Assembly (NCBI RefSeq): GCF_024505185.1
Contig: NZ_JANIBJ010000009.1
Location: 1-64,000, forward strand
Direction: 5' to 3'
Length of the DNA stretch: 64,000 bases
DNA from: Methylomonas subterranea
GTDB taxonomy: Bacteria > Pseudomonadota > Gammaproteobacteria > Methylococcales > Methylomonadaceae
In this document: piece after piece, positions 57,363-64,000 of the stretch
How positions within the stretch are numbered: the first letter of the stretch is position 1
Layout: each line of letters starts with the position of its first letter
Program-made: the position numbers and the translations under genes
The notes under the pieces: model-generated
Databases searched by the model: none
What the model saw: the letters and a program-made list of their open reading frames with translations, nothing else
What the model was told of the DNA's origin: nothing

Positions 57363-57523
57363 CAATCCACCAACAGGCGGGCCTGCCGCTCGCGCAGGAT
57401 TTGCAACTGCCGCAGCAATTGTTCTTCCTGCTCGTTGGCGGCGGCGAACAGCGGATTTTCGCTGGCTTCGCCGGCGTCGGCTTGCTCGACTTCCGCTATC
57501 ACTTCGTTGATAAAAACCGGCAC
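57362..57523 (-). CDS. DUF5908-type small CIS protein (53 aa)
   Basis: A very short gene beginning with GTG at 57523, with AGGAG placed 6 bases upstream. The protein starts PVFINEVIAEV and ends in a charged helix (NEQEEQLLRQLQILRERQAR). A short strand 'MPVxIxEvVixAxV' plus acidic helix is the pattern of DUF5908 proteins found between the LysM-type and hub genes of CIS loci (position of Afp6). It starts 22 bases after the LysM-type gene and overlaps the hub gene by one base. Confidence 0.75.
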   Translation of the reverse strand: MPVFINEVIAEVEQADAGEASENPLFAAANEQEEQLLRQLQILRERQARLLVD

Positions 57524-57544
57524 TTTATGCTCCTATGTCTTTGT

Positions 57545-58330
57545 TTAAAACGCGCCGGGTATACGCGTACCCAACTTGTACGATTGGCCGTAACTGAATC
57601 CGCCGCCGCTGCCCGAGCCGCTCTCGGCGGAGCTGGGCGGCATCACCACCCCCTGTTGGTCGCTATGGCGCGGATTTTCCATACCGTTGTACAGTGCCGT
57701 ATCCCGCCATTGTTTAGGGTCGCGGTTGGCGGCCAGATTGGCATCCGCGGCGCTGACGCCTTCGCCGTCCACCGCCAGCCGGCCTTGCCGGCTCAGGGCA
57801 TCTTTTAAATCGATGATGTCGAACTGGTAATTGTCCTGCTTGAAGGTCAGCGCCAGCGTGGCGCGCAACGGCACGCCTTCCGGCGAGAAAAAATCCAGGG
57901 TCTCGTTGTAACTGCTCAACATGCCGATGAAGGAAAAACTGCCCCATTGAAAGCGGCAACGCTTGGGCGCCTTGGGTTGCTTGCTTTCGGCGTCTTGCGG
58001 CTTCATGAATTCGGTGGCAATCCGTTGCGTCTGCCGGCGCACGTCCTTATGCAGCAGGGTTTGGCCGCCGTCGGTCTCGCCGAGGTTTTCCGCCTCCAGC
58101 ACGCTGGTATCGAACACCAGCTCGATGGCCAGGGTGGATTCGCTTTTATCGACGAATTGAGCAGCCTTGCTTTGGCCGCCGCCGCTTTTGCTGTCCTTCA
58201 AGGTGTTGGCCAAAGTCACTTTCAGGCTGGCCGGGTTGAATTGCACGCTGATCCAGCTTTCTTCCGCCGCATCCCGGTTTTGCGCATCCAGCGGTATCAA
58301 CACTGCCTTGCTGAGTTTGCCGCTAGCCAT
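57545..58330 (-). CDS. CIS tube/baseplate protein with degenerate LysM domain (Afp7-type)
   Basis: A 261-residue protein. The N-terminal 165 residues match the CIS tube protein / Afp7 family (AVLIPLDAQ, ISVQFNPASLKVTLANTLKD, TLAIELVFDTSVLEAE, CRFQWGSFSFIGMLSSYNET and YNQF-like KQDNYQFDI). Residues about 190-235 correspond to the LysM domain that connects tube and hub in this family. Its second half is recognisable (DPKQWRDTALYNGMENPR, GVVMPP), but the first half is poor. A Ser/Gly-rich tail ends the protein. It overlaps the second tube gene by 8 bases. Confidence 0.85.
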   Translation of the reverse strand: MASGKLSKAVLIPLDAQNRDAAEESWISVQFNPASLKVTLANTLKDSKSGGGQSKAAQFVDKSESTLAIELVFDTSVLEAENLGETDGGQTLLHKDVRRQTQRIATEFMKPQDAESKQPKAPKRCRFQWGSFSFIGMLSSYNETLDFFSPEGVPLRATLALTFKQDNYQFDIIDLKDALSRQGRLAVDGEGVSAADANLAANRDPKQWRDTALYNGMENPRHSDQQGVVMPPSSAESGSGSGGGFSYGQSYKLGTRIPGAF

Positions 58331-58808
58331 TTTGCACCGCCCGCACGGACTGATTCCAGTTCACCGCAAAGCCTTCGTGATTCAAATGCAGTTCCTCTAT
58401 CGCCACCTGATTGGCGCTGGCATTTAGATCCGGCCCCTTGAATTTGATCGGCAGCACGTTATCCAGCGTCCAAACCATGACCGCTCGTTCGGGGTCGGCC
58501 GGATCGATCAGTTGTATGCCGCAATTCAAGCGCAACGCATAATAACTTTGCCGGAAGCTACGGTCGAACAAGCGCCAAAGACCCTCGGCGTCGGTGATGC
58601 CGCGTTTCAGCACCACGGTGGCAAAGGTGGTCGGGCCGGCCAGTTGCACTTCGCCCCAATTGCGGCCGCCTTCCTTCAGGGTTTTGGGCGCCATGCTGGC
58701 CTCCAGGCCGCTGACTTCGCTGAAGGCGCCGTTGCAAACCAAACCGCCGCCGGCCGAATCCGGCAAGCTCAATTGCACATGAAAACGAAACGGAATGAAT
58801 TCAGCCAT
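58323..58808 (-). CDS. Second tube protein, T4 gp19-like (Afp5-type)
   Basis: A 161-residue inner-tube protein. PFRFHVQLSLPD, FSEVSGLEASMAPKTLKEGG, TTFATVVLKRGITDAEGLWR and DNVLPIKFKGPDLNASANQ are the gp19-family blocks, aligning with the other tube at 60370-60825. In Afp this copy (Afp5) forms the first ring on the hub. It overlaps the second sheath gene by 8 bases. Confidence 0.92.
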   Translation of the reverse strand: MAEFIPFRFHVQLSLPDSAGGGLVCNGAFSEVSGLEASMAPKTLKEGGRNWGEVQLAGPTTFATVVLKRGITDAEGLWRLFDRSFRQSYYALRLNCGIQLIDPADPERAVMVWTLDNVLPIKFKGPDLNASANQVAIEELHLNHEGFAVNWNQSVRAVQNG

Positions 58809-60366
58809 TTTTGATGTCCAGTTGCCATTGACTGCTGTTGCTGCCCAAATCGTGGCTGAAATTCAGCACGATGCGGTCTATCGGAAATACCGGCGCCAGT
58901 TCGATGCGGTAAATCACCGTGCTTTCGTTGTCGTGACTGGCGGCGACGGAAAAAGCCTGTTCCGGCAAGGCCCCGCGCAGGGCGCCGGCTCTGTGCAGAC
59001 CGGTAAAAAACTGCGTCAGCTGCGTCTTGCCCAAGGGGTCGCGCACATCGGTATTGAACAGCCAGCTTTCGCCCAGCCGCAGCAATTGCCGGTGCAACCA
59101 GCCCAAAAAACGCGCCACTTCGCCCGAACGGTAAGCCTCGACCGGCCGGTTCCTGCTTGTAAAACCGCCGGAACCCACCACCGGCGCGGCGCGGCGCTCG
59201 TCATCCAGTTGCAGGCGGTTTTTGTAGGCCACCAGCACGCCCACGCCCGGTTGCTCGCGTAGCTCGGCCACTTGCCGGCCGTGCACGGGCGGATACAGCT
59301 GCCACATGCCGGGCAGGGTTTTGCCGGCCATCGAACGCCAGGGCCCCAGGCGCTGGCTGGTTTCCAGCATGGCGCCGGCAATCAGGCCGACCGGACTGCA
59401 TAGGGGCCGTTCCCGACCGGTCAAATAGGGAAACAAAAACTGCACCGCGTGCAGGCCGGTATTGTCGCCGGCGGCGACCGCCCCTATCGTTTGCACGGCC
59501 TCGCGGGCCACCGTCGGCAAACTGCCCTCGCCGACTTGCTCCAACGGCAAGGTCAACAGACATTGCACGTCCGGCCGGCGCTTTTTCAGGGTTTGCAGCA
59601 TGGGCGCCAACAGGTCTTGCAGCGGCCATGGCCGGACCGGTTTGGGGATTTCCTCGCCGCGGCGGCGCTCGCGGTGATCGTCGGCGGTCGAGGCCGCGCA
59701 GGGTAAAAATACCGGATCGGGATTGACCAGCCGCATGCGCCGCACATCGGCCAAATTGGCCGGCACCTGCAAACGCTCCAGATCGGGCAAGGCTATTGCC
59801 CCCAGGTTGGGAATCAGCATGGCGCGGTCGAACGCCGACAGCCGCCGGGCATCGGCGTAATCGGCATGGGGGTCGGGCAAAAACCCGCCTTGCCCGCGCT
59901 GCTCGGCAATTCTGAATATCCATAGCTTTTTGGCGCCGTCGGCCAGCACACCGGCCTGGGACGACTGGAAAAAATCGGCGACGGCGGCCGGCAGCCAGGC
60001 ACTGTTGCCGGCCAGCTGACTGCGATAGTTTGTGCCCGGTCTGTCGGCTTGCGGAAACAACACCTGAAAATGCGCCAGACTCAACAGCGGAATCGGCAGC
60101 TCGTAAAGCTGCAATAAAGCGGGGTCCGGCTCGGTCATGCCGCGCTCGGCCGGCGGCTTATCCCGTTGTGCCAGCCAGTTACGCAGCGTTTCCATCTGCG
60201 CGGCAAAACCCAGCCGGGCTATTTCCGCGACGGTTTGCGGACTTTCCAGCAGCAAATCCCAACGGGCGTTGCCGGAGCAATGGCCGAGCATGGCCACGTC
60301 CATCACCGCGTCAACCGCCGCCACGGGTCTGACCCGCATCTCCAGCCGGGAATCCGCCAGTGCCAT
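58801..60366 (-). CDS. Second, divergent sheath protein (Afp3/Afp4-type position)
   Basis: A 521-residue sheath paralogue. The C-terminal half aligns with the main sheath: CSPVGLIAGAMLETSQRLGP against LPPGGFIAGVYANTDVSRGV, and RFLGWLHRQLLRLGESWLFN, GALRGALPEQAFSV against the sheath C-terminal domain. The N-terminal 300 residues are unlike it, with no canonical N-terminal strand, contain VAMLGHCSGNARWDLLLESP, and are about 200 residues shorter overall. Such short sheaths are thought to form the baseplate-proximal ring. It begins 3 bases after the tube gene. Confidence 0.85.
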   Translation of the reverse strand: MALADSRLEMRVRPVAAVDAVMDVAMLGHCSGNARWDLLLESPQTVAEIARLGFAAQMETLRNWLAQRDKPPAERGMTEPDPALLQLYELPIPLLSLAHFQVLFPQADRPGTNYRSQLAGNSAWLPAAVADFFQSSQAGVLADGAKKLWIFRIAEQRGQGGFLPDPHADYADARRLSAFDRAMLIPNLGAIALPDLERLQVPANLADVRRMRLVNPDPVFLPCAASTADDHRERRRGEEIPKPVRPWPLQDLLAPMLQTLKKRRPDVQCLLTLPLEQVGEGSLPTVAREAVQTIGAVAAGDNTGLHAVQFLFPYLTGRERPLCSPVGLIAGAMLETSQRLGPWRSMAGKTLPGMWQLYPPVHGRQVAELREQPGVGVLVAYKNRLQLDDERRAAPVVGSGGFTSRNRPVEAYRSGEVARFLGWLHRQLLRLGESWLFNTDVRDPLGKTQLTQFFTGLHRAGALRGALPEQAFSVAASHDNESTVIYRIELAPVFPIDRIVLNFSHDLGSNSSQWQLDIKNG

Positions 60367-60369
60367 GGC

Positions 60370-60825
60370 TTATTCCTGGTCCACCGTTTCGACCGACAAC
60401 ACCAGCTCTTCGATGGCCACGTCACCGCCGCCCTTGCCGGTCAGGGTCGGCCCGGTCCATTTGATCGGCATGGCGTTTTTTAGCCGCCAGGTCACCACGG
60501 TATCGGAGCGGTCTTCGTTGAGCAGCTTGATGCTGATGTTGCGCTTGCCGGACAGCTTGCCCTGGCGCACTTCGTCCAGCCAGTTCCATAGGTTTTGCGC
60601 GCCGATGATGCCGCGTTTCAGCGTGACATCGCCGGCCTTGTGGATACCGGGAATTTTGCTGACATGGTTGACCTTGCTGTTGCCGTTGCGGTATTCGGCG
60701 ATGGTGACTTCGGCGTTCAGGCCGGAGACGTCGGAAAAGCCGGCGTCGACCTGCTCGCCCTGCCCCGGCTCCAGTTCGACCACGTAGTTAAAAGCGGAAT
60801 AAGGAGTTTCTCTAAATACGGCCAT
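60370..60825 (-). CDS. Main tube protein, T4 gp19-like (Afp1-type)
   Basis: A 151-residue inner-tube protein. MAVFRETPYSAFNYVVELEP, AGFSDVSGLNAEVTIAEYRN, VTLKRGIIGAQNLWNWLDE and NAMPIKWTGPTLTGKGG are typical of CIS tubes. An AGAGGTGAAC Shine-Dalgarno precedes it, and it follows the main sheath by 12 bases. This sheath-then-tube pair is the most abundant pair in Afp-like particles. Confidence 0.95.
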   Translation of the reverse strand: MAVFRETPYSAFNYVVELEPGQGEQVDAGFSDVSGLNAEVTIAEYRNGNSKVNHVSKIPGIHKAGDVTLKRGIIGAQNLWNWLDEVRQGKLSGKRNISIKLLNEDRSDTVVTWRLKNAMPIKWTGPTLTGKGGGDVAIEELVLSVETVDQE

Positions 60826-60837
60826 GGTCGTTCACCT

Positions 60838-63015
60838 CTAGGCGTCTGCGGTCTTTTGACCGATGCGGAAAATCACGAACTCGGCGGGTTTCAAGGCCGC
60901 CACGCCAATTTCACAAACCAGCCGGCCGTTGTCCAGGTCGTTCTGGGTCATGGTGCCGCGGTCGCAGCGCACGAAATAAGCGTGTTTCGGGGTCGGCCCC
61001 AACAGATGGCCGTTGACCCACTCGTTGTACAGAAAATCCTCGATGGAGATGCGGATGCTGGCCCACAAGGCTTCGCCGTTCGGTTCGAACACCGCCCACT
61101 GGGTGGATTTGTCTATCGAGCGTTCCAGGAACAGGAAATAACGCCGCACGTTGACGTATTTCCATTCCGGATCGCTGGACGTGGTGCGGGCGCCCCACAC
61201 CCGATGGCCGCGTCCCGGCAGGGAACGCAGGCAGTTGATACCGTTGGGGTTAAGCAGTTCTTGCTGGAAGCGGTTGATGTCCTGCTCGAAATGCAGCGCG
61301 CCCAGCACCACTTCGTTGGCCGGGGCCTTGTGTACCCCTCGGCTGACGTCGGTGTTGGCATAGACCCCGGCGATAAAACCGCCGGGCGGCAGCGTAAGGG
61401 TGCTGCGTTTGCCGGTCGGGTCGCTGGTCACCACCCACGGGTAGTACAAGGCCAGACGGGTATCGTCCAGGTTCGATTTGAAATCGCGGATTTCGCTGAT
61501 GCTCATGTTGGCTGCGCTGTCGACGATGCCGACCCGATACTGCATGCGTTTGCAGTGTTTCTGCATTTCTATCACCACCGCGAGGTGCTTGGCCATGGTG
61601 TCCAGCGCGGCGGCGGCCGGGGTCATCACAATGGAAATGTCTTCAACCTGCTCGAAGGCAGCCAAGCCGGTGTTGCCGTTCTTGTCGTCGACTTCGCCGG
61701 CGTAATCGCCGCTTTCCGGAATGTCGCCGTCGCTGCCGTTTTGCAGTTCGATCAGATAGCGCGGGCCGTTGACCGGATGCGGGGTATTCAGCGCCGCGCT
61801 ATCGAACAAGGCATGCAACAGATTGAATACGTTGGCGTCGGCGGCCACCGTACAGGCTATCGGCTGGGTCAGCTGCGCGTCGCGGGTGGCCGGATCGGCC
61901 AACAATTTTTTGCCCAGCGAATCATCGGCAGTAGCCGAAGTCGACAGGCCACCGACCCGGTATACCACTTCGCCGGCGGCGCCCTTGCGTAGCTTGTCGA
62001 TATCGTCTATCCGCAGCACGTCCAGATCGAAATTGCGCCGCACCAGCAAGGCACTGACATTGCCGGGCAAGGCAGCCAACGCTGAAATGGGGAAATCGAT
62101 ATCGGCCGCCAGACCGGCGTTTTGCGCCATCGGCAAATTGATCAACGTCAGATTGCCGCCGGCGTCCGCCTTCAGCGATCCCTTCAAGACCGTCAAGGTG
62201 CCCCAGTGCGCGACCCCGCTGACATTGGACAGATCGGTGACTTGCGACAAGCGCAACTCGGCCGCCACCCCGGCCTGCAATTTACCGCTGGCCGGCGTGC
62301 GCATTGCGACGCGGCTGATTTTGCTGCTGGCGGCGGGCAATTGGGCGATCACCAAGCGGGTCAACGCCGCATCGGCATCGTCCTTGTCCTTGATTTCGCC
62401 GGATAGAATATCGAAATTGGCGCCGTTGCGGCGTACCCGGACCTTGAGGGAAATCGGAAAACGGTTGGCTTGCAGATCGCCCGCCGCCACCCGCGCTTCC
62501 TGCGGCACATTGGTCGCTTCCAGATAGACTTCTTCGCCTTCCAGCGGCGTAGTGGTGGTTTCTATCGAAAACAGGTTTTCGCTGTCCCGCCAATGCAGCT
62601 CCAATACGTAATTGCCGACTTTGCCGGGAAAGCGGCTTTTAAAACTCAGCTTACCGTCGGCGCTGGCCCGCGCGGCCCGCGCCGCGCTGCTGCCGTCGGC
62701 CGAGGTATTGCTGGCGTTGACGTCCTTGACCACCCGGCTGACAAACAACTGTTTGCCGCCGTTGTCGAAAAACGCCCGCGCCGCCAGCGCGGTGAAATTG
62801 AGTTGGGTCTTGTTGCCGGCAAATTGCAAATCCGCAAGATCGCCATAGATGCGTTCGAAATCGGCAAAGCTGGTCACCGGTTCCGGCTTGCCGCGAAACG
62901 GTCCGCTGCGGGTCGGTCCGACGATGGCGGCCACGCTGGTGCCGACACCTTCTATGGAACGGGCTCGAAAGCTCTTTTCTTCTATGTATACGCCTGGGGC
63001 GAGATACTCGGGCAT
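60838..63015 (-). CDS. Main contractile sheath protein (Afp2-type)
   Basis: A 725-residue tail sheath. The N-terminus PEYLAPGVYIEEKSFRARSI, VGTSVAAIVGPTRSGPF and FVSRVV is the sheath start, and the middle carries an inserted variable domain (about residues 110-380). The C-terminus has LPPGGFIAGVYANTDVSRGV, HKAPANEVV, GINCLRSLPGRGHRVWGART, RRYFLFLERSIDKSTQWAVF and PAEFVIFRIGQ, all canonical. It is longer than usual because of the insertion, which probably faces outward. Strong Shine-Dalgarno AAGGAGG, 6 bases from the ATG. Confidence 0.96.
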   Translation of the reverse strand: MPEYLAPGVYIEEKSFRARSIEGVGTSVAAIVGPTRSGPFRGKPEPVTSFADFERIYGDLADLQFAGNKTQLNFTALAARAFFDNGGKQLFVSRVVKDVNASNTSADGSSAARAARASADGKLSFKSRFPGKVGNYVLELHWRDSENLFSIETTTTPLEGEEVYLEATNVPQEARVAAGDLQANRFPISLKVRVRRNGANFDILSGEIKDKDDADAALTRLVIAQLPAASSKISRVAMRTPASGKLQAGVAAELRLSQVTDLSNVSGVAHWGTLTVLKGSLKADAGGNLTLINLPMAQNAGLAADIDFPISALAALPGNVSALLVRRNFDLDVLRIDDIDKLRKGAAGEVVYRVGGLSTSATADDSLGKKLLADPATRDAQLTQPIACTVAADANVFNLLHALFDSAALNTPHPVNGPRYLIELQNGSDGDIPESGDYAGEVDDKNGNTGLAAFEQVEDISIVMTPAAAALDTMAKHLAVVIEMQKHCKRMQYRVGIVDSAANMSISEIRDFKSNLDDTRLALYYPWVVTSDPTGKRSTLTLPPGGFIAGVYANTDVSRGVHKAPANEVVLGALHFEQDINRFQQELLNPNGINCLRSLPGRGHRVWGARTTSSDPEWKYVNVRRYFLFLERSIDKSTQWAVFEPNGEALWASIRISIEDFLYNEWVNGHLLGPTPKHAYFVRCDRGTMTQNDLDNGRLVCEIGVAALKPAEFVIFRIGQKTADA

Positions 63016-63055
63016 GGTATGCCTCCTTCAACGATCTTGGGTTGATGTAACCTGA

Positions 63056-63877
63056 TTAGGGACTTTTTAACTCCAGGGTGCTAACGCGGGTTTCATCGGC
63101 AACAAAACCCAATTTAAGGCGCTGATTTTTACTTTCGGCCAGCACGGTGAGCGTGTCCGCGAATACGCCGCTGCCGGCCAAGGCGATCCGCATGGCGGTC
63201 ATTTGATCGGGGTCCGGAAACATGCCGCCGGCTTGGGTTTTATCGGCCTTGACGCTCAATTCCGCGCTGAAACCGGCCGTCAGCATGGCTACCGATAGCC
63301 GCGTGACCGGAATTTGAAAAAAGCCGTCGATGTCGGCTTGCGCGTTAAAGATATAACTGTCGCCGGTAGCGGCAAGATTGACCCGCAGAGTCACCAAGGC
63401 CCAGGAAGCGGGCCGGGCTTCGCTTTCATCGGCTTGTTTTTGGTAGCGCAACCGGCCCTGCAAGGATTTGTTTTGGCTGAGCCGGGTGCCCACCACGGAG
63501 CGGTACAAGGCTATTTGCGGATAGCTGTTGTTGCCGCAGTCGGTAATGAAGGTACGCGGGTTAAACTGGCCGGCCGGGTCGCTCACCGTGCCTTTTAGTT
63601 GATACGGCGTTTCGGCGGGTCTGGCCATTTGGGTTTCCGCGGCCCGCCCCGGCTGCTCGGTGCGCTGCAATTGCTCCGAATCCGGCAATTGCGCGCGCCA
63701 AATTACGCTAACACCTGGTTTATGCGACAAGCTGATGCCTTTGACGGCGAGATTCTCGTCCAGGTCGATTTGCAAGGCATTTAGCACCGGGTTTTGCCGG
63801 CCTTCCCTGCCGGTACCGTCCAGCCAGCGAATCACGTCACTGCTTTGCCGGATCAGGGTTTCCTTGAAGCGGATCAT
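63056..63877 (-). CDS. CIS-locus protein of unknown function (273 aa)
   Basis: I do not recognise the family. It begins MIRFKETLIRQSSDVIRWLD with no signal peptide. The body is beta-rich, with a region (ALVTLRVNLAATGDSYIFNA, DGFFQIPVTRLS) resembling a carboxypeptidase-regulatory-like or Ig-like sandwich. The start overlaps the preceding stop (ATGA), and the gene ends 40 bases before the main sheath. By position it could be a tail-terminator partner or decoration protein. Confidence 0.7.
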   Translation of the reverse strand: MIRFKETLIRQSSDVIRWLDGTGREGRQNPVLNALQIDLDENLAVKGISLSHKPGVSVIWRAQLPDSEQLQRTEQPGRAAETQMARPAETPYQLKGTVSDPAGQFNPRTFITDCGNNSYPQIALYRSVVGTRLSQNKSLQGRLRYQKQADESEARPASWALVTLRVNLAATGDSYIFNAQADIDGFFQIPVTRLSVAMLTAGFSAELSVKADKTQAGGMFPDPDQMTAMRIALAGSGVFADTLTVLAESKNQRLKLGFVADETRVSTLELKSP

Positions 63878-64000
63878 TGCAGTTCTCCGACCGGCAAAAC
63901 GATGCTTTGCACCGGCTCGCCGCCCTCTTCCCGCACCGGTTCCAGGCGCAAGGTTTTGATGATGTAGGGCGCGGATAGAATGTAATCGTGCGGCAGGCTG
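63874..64000 (-). CDS. Partial CIS-locus gene, C-terminal end only
   Basis: Only the last 41 codons are in the window: DYILSAPYIIKTLRLEPV then SIVLPVGELQ and TGA. The stop overlaps the next start (ATGA). In Afp/PVC-like loci the gene here is often the tail terminator (Afp16, DUF4255), and the beta-rich end would fit. The visible part is too short to prove it. Confidence 0.5.
   Translation of the reverse strand, partial: SLPHDYILSAPYIIKTLRLEPVREEGGEPVQSIVLPVGELQ

Noticed and set aside
34420-64000. Prophage or type VI secretion system.
   Set aside because: No capsid, portal, terminase, integrase, holin or lysin. No TssJ, TssL, TssM or ClpV. The AAA+ ATPase, DUF5908-type and LysM-type genes point to an Afp/eCIS-class particle.

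Overview
The window reads as chromosome of a GC-rich gammaproteobacterium. The gene orders dapA-bamC, alaC-hom-thrC and hfq-hflX-hflK-hflC-hisZ-purA are typical of that class. A methanotroph of the Methylomonas type is my best guess, but no methane-oxidation gene lies here, so the genus is inference.

1-18.1 kb is housekeeping, all on the minus strand: bamC, dapA, a PAP2 phosphatase, an ArnT/PMT-like glycosyltransferase, recJ, thrC, hom, alaC, purA, hisZ, hflC, hflK, hflX, hfq and ettA. Two clear RNA hairpins lie in it: a terminator between thrC and recJ, and a 35-nt fully paired hairpin between hflC and hisZ.

18.4-27.8 kb is a mixed region, mostly on the plus strand. It holds small membrane proteins, a TatD-family hydrolase, tcdA, two SAM methyltransferases, a cold-shock gene with a consensus promoter, long leader and strong terminator, a SirB-like protein, a J-domain protein with an altered HPD motif, an Lrp/AsnC regulator divergent from leuA, and a 132-bp palindromic MITE flanked by a 12-bp direct repeat.

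27.9-30.6 kb is an AT-rich single-gene insertion. It encodes a 776-aa NACHT/STAND ATPase with a nuclease-like N-terminus (candidate anti-phage defence), flanked by repeats whose inner ends form a perfect 10-bp inverted repeat. At 30.7-34.3 kb a MocR-type regulator faces a three-gene operon (class IV aminotransferase, DinB-like, cupin) across a compact operator with three half-sites.

34.4-64 kb, almost half the window, is one minus-strand locus for a contractile injection system (CIS, phage-tail-like particle, Afp/PVC/eCIS class) that continues past the right edge. In transcription order: a partial gene, a 273-aa protein, main sheath, tube, second sheath, second tube, LysM-type tube/baseplate protein, a 53-aa DUF5908-type protein, gp27-like hub, gp5/gpV-like spike, a 615-aa protein ending in a hydrophobic segment, gp25, baseplate J, a gpI-like baseplate protein, three proteins sharing an N-terminal module, a 616-aa helical protein, a 514-aa protein, an AAA+ ATPase, a 1180-aa DUF4157 protein with an HNH-like motif (candidate cargo), and a TPR protein. 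Genes overlap or abut with ATGA/TGATG junctions or short gaps, so they are probably made as one unit. Capsid, terminase, integrase and lysis genes are absent, as are T6SS membrane-complex genes. No fibre, PAAR tip or clear tape measure is seen in the window.
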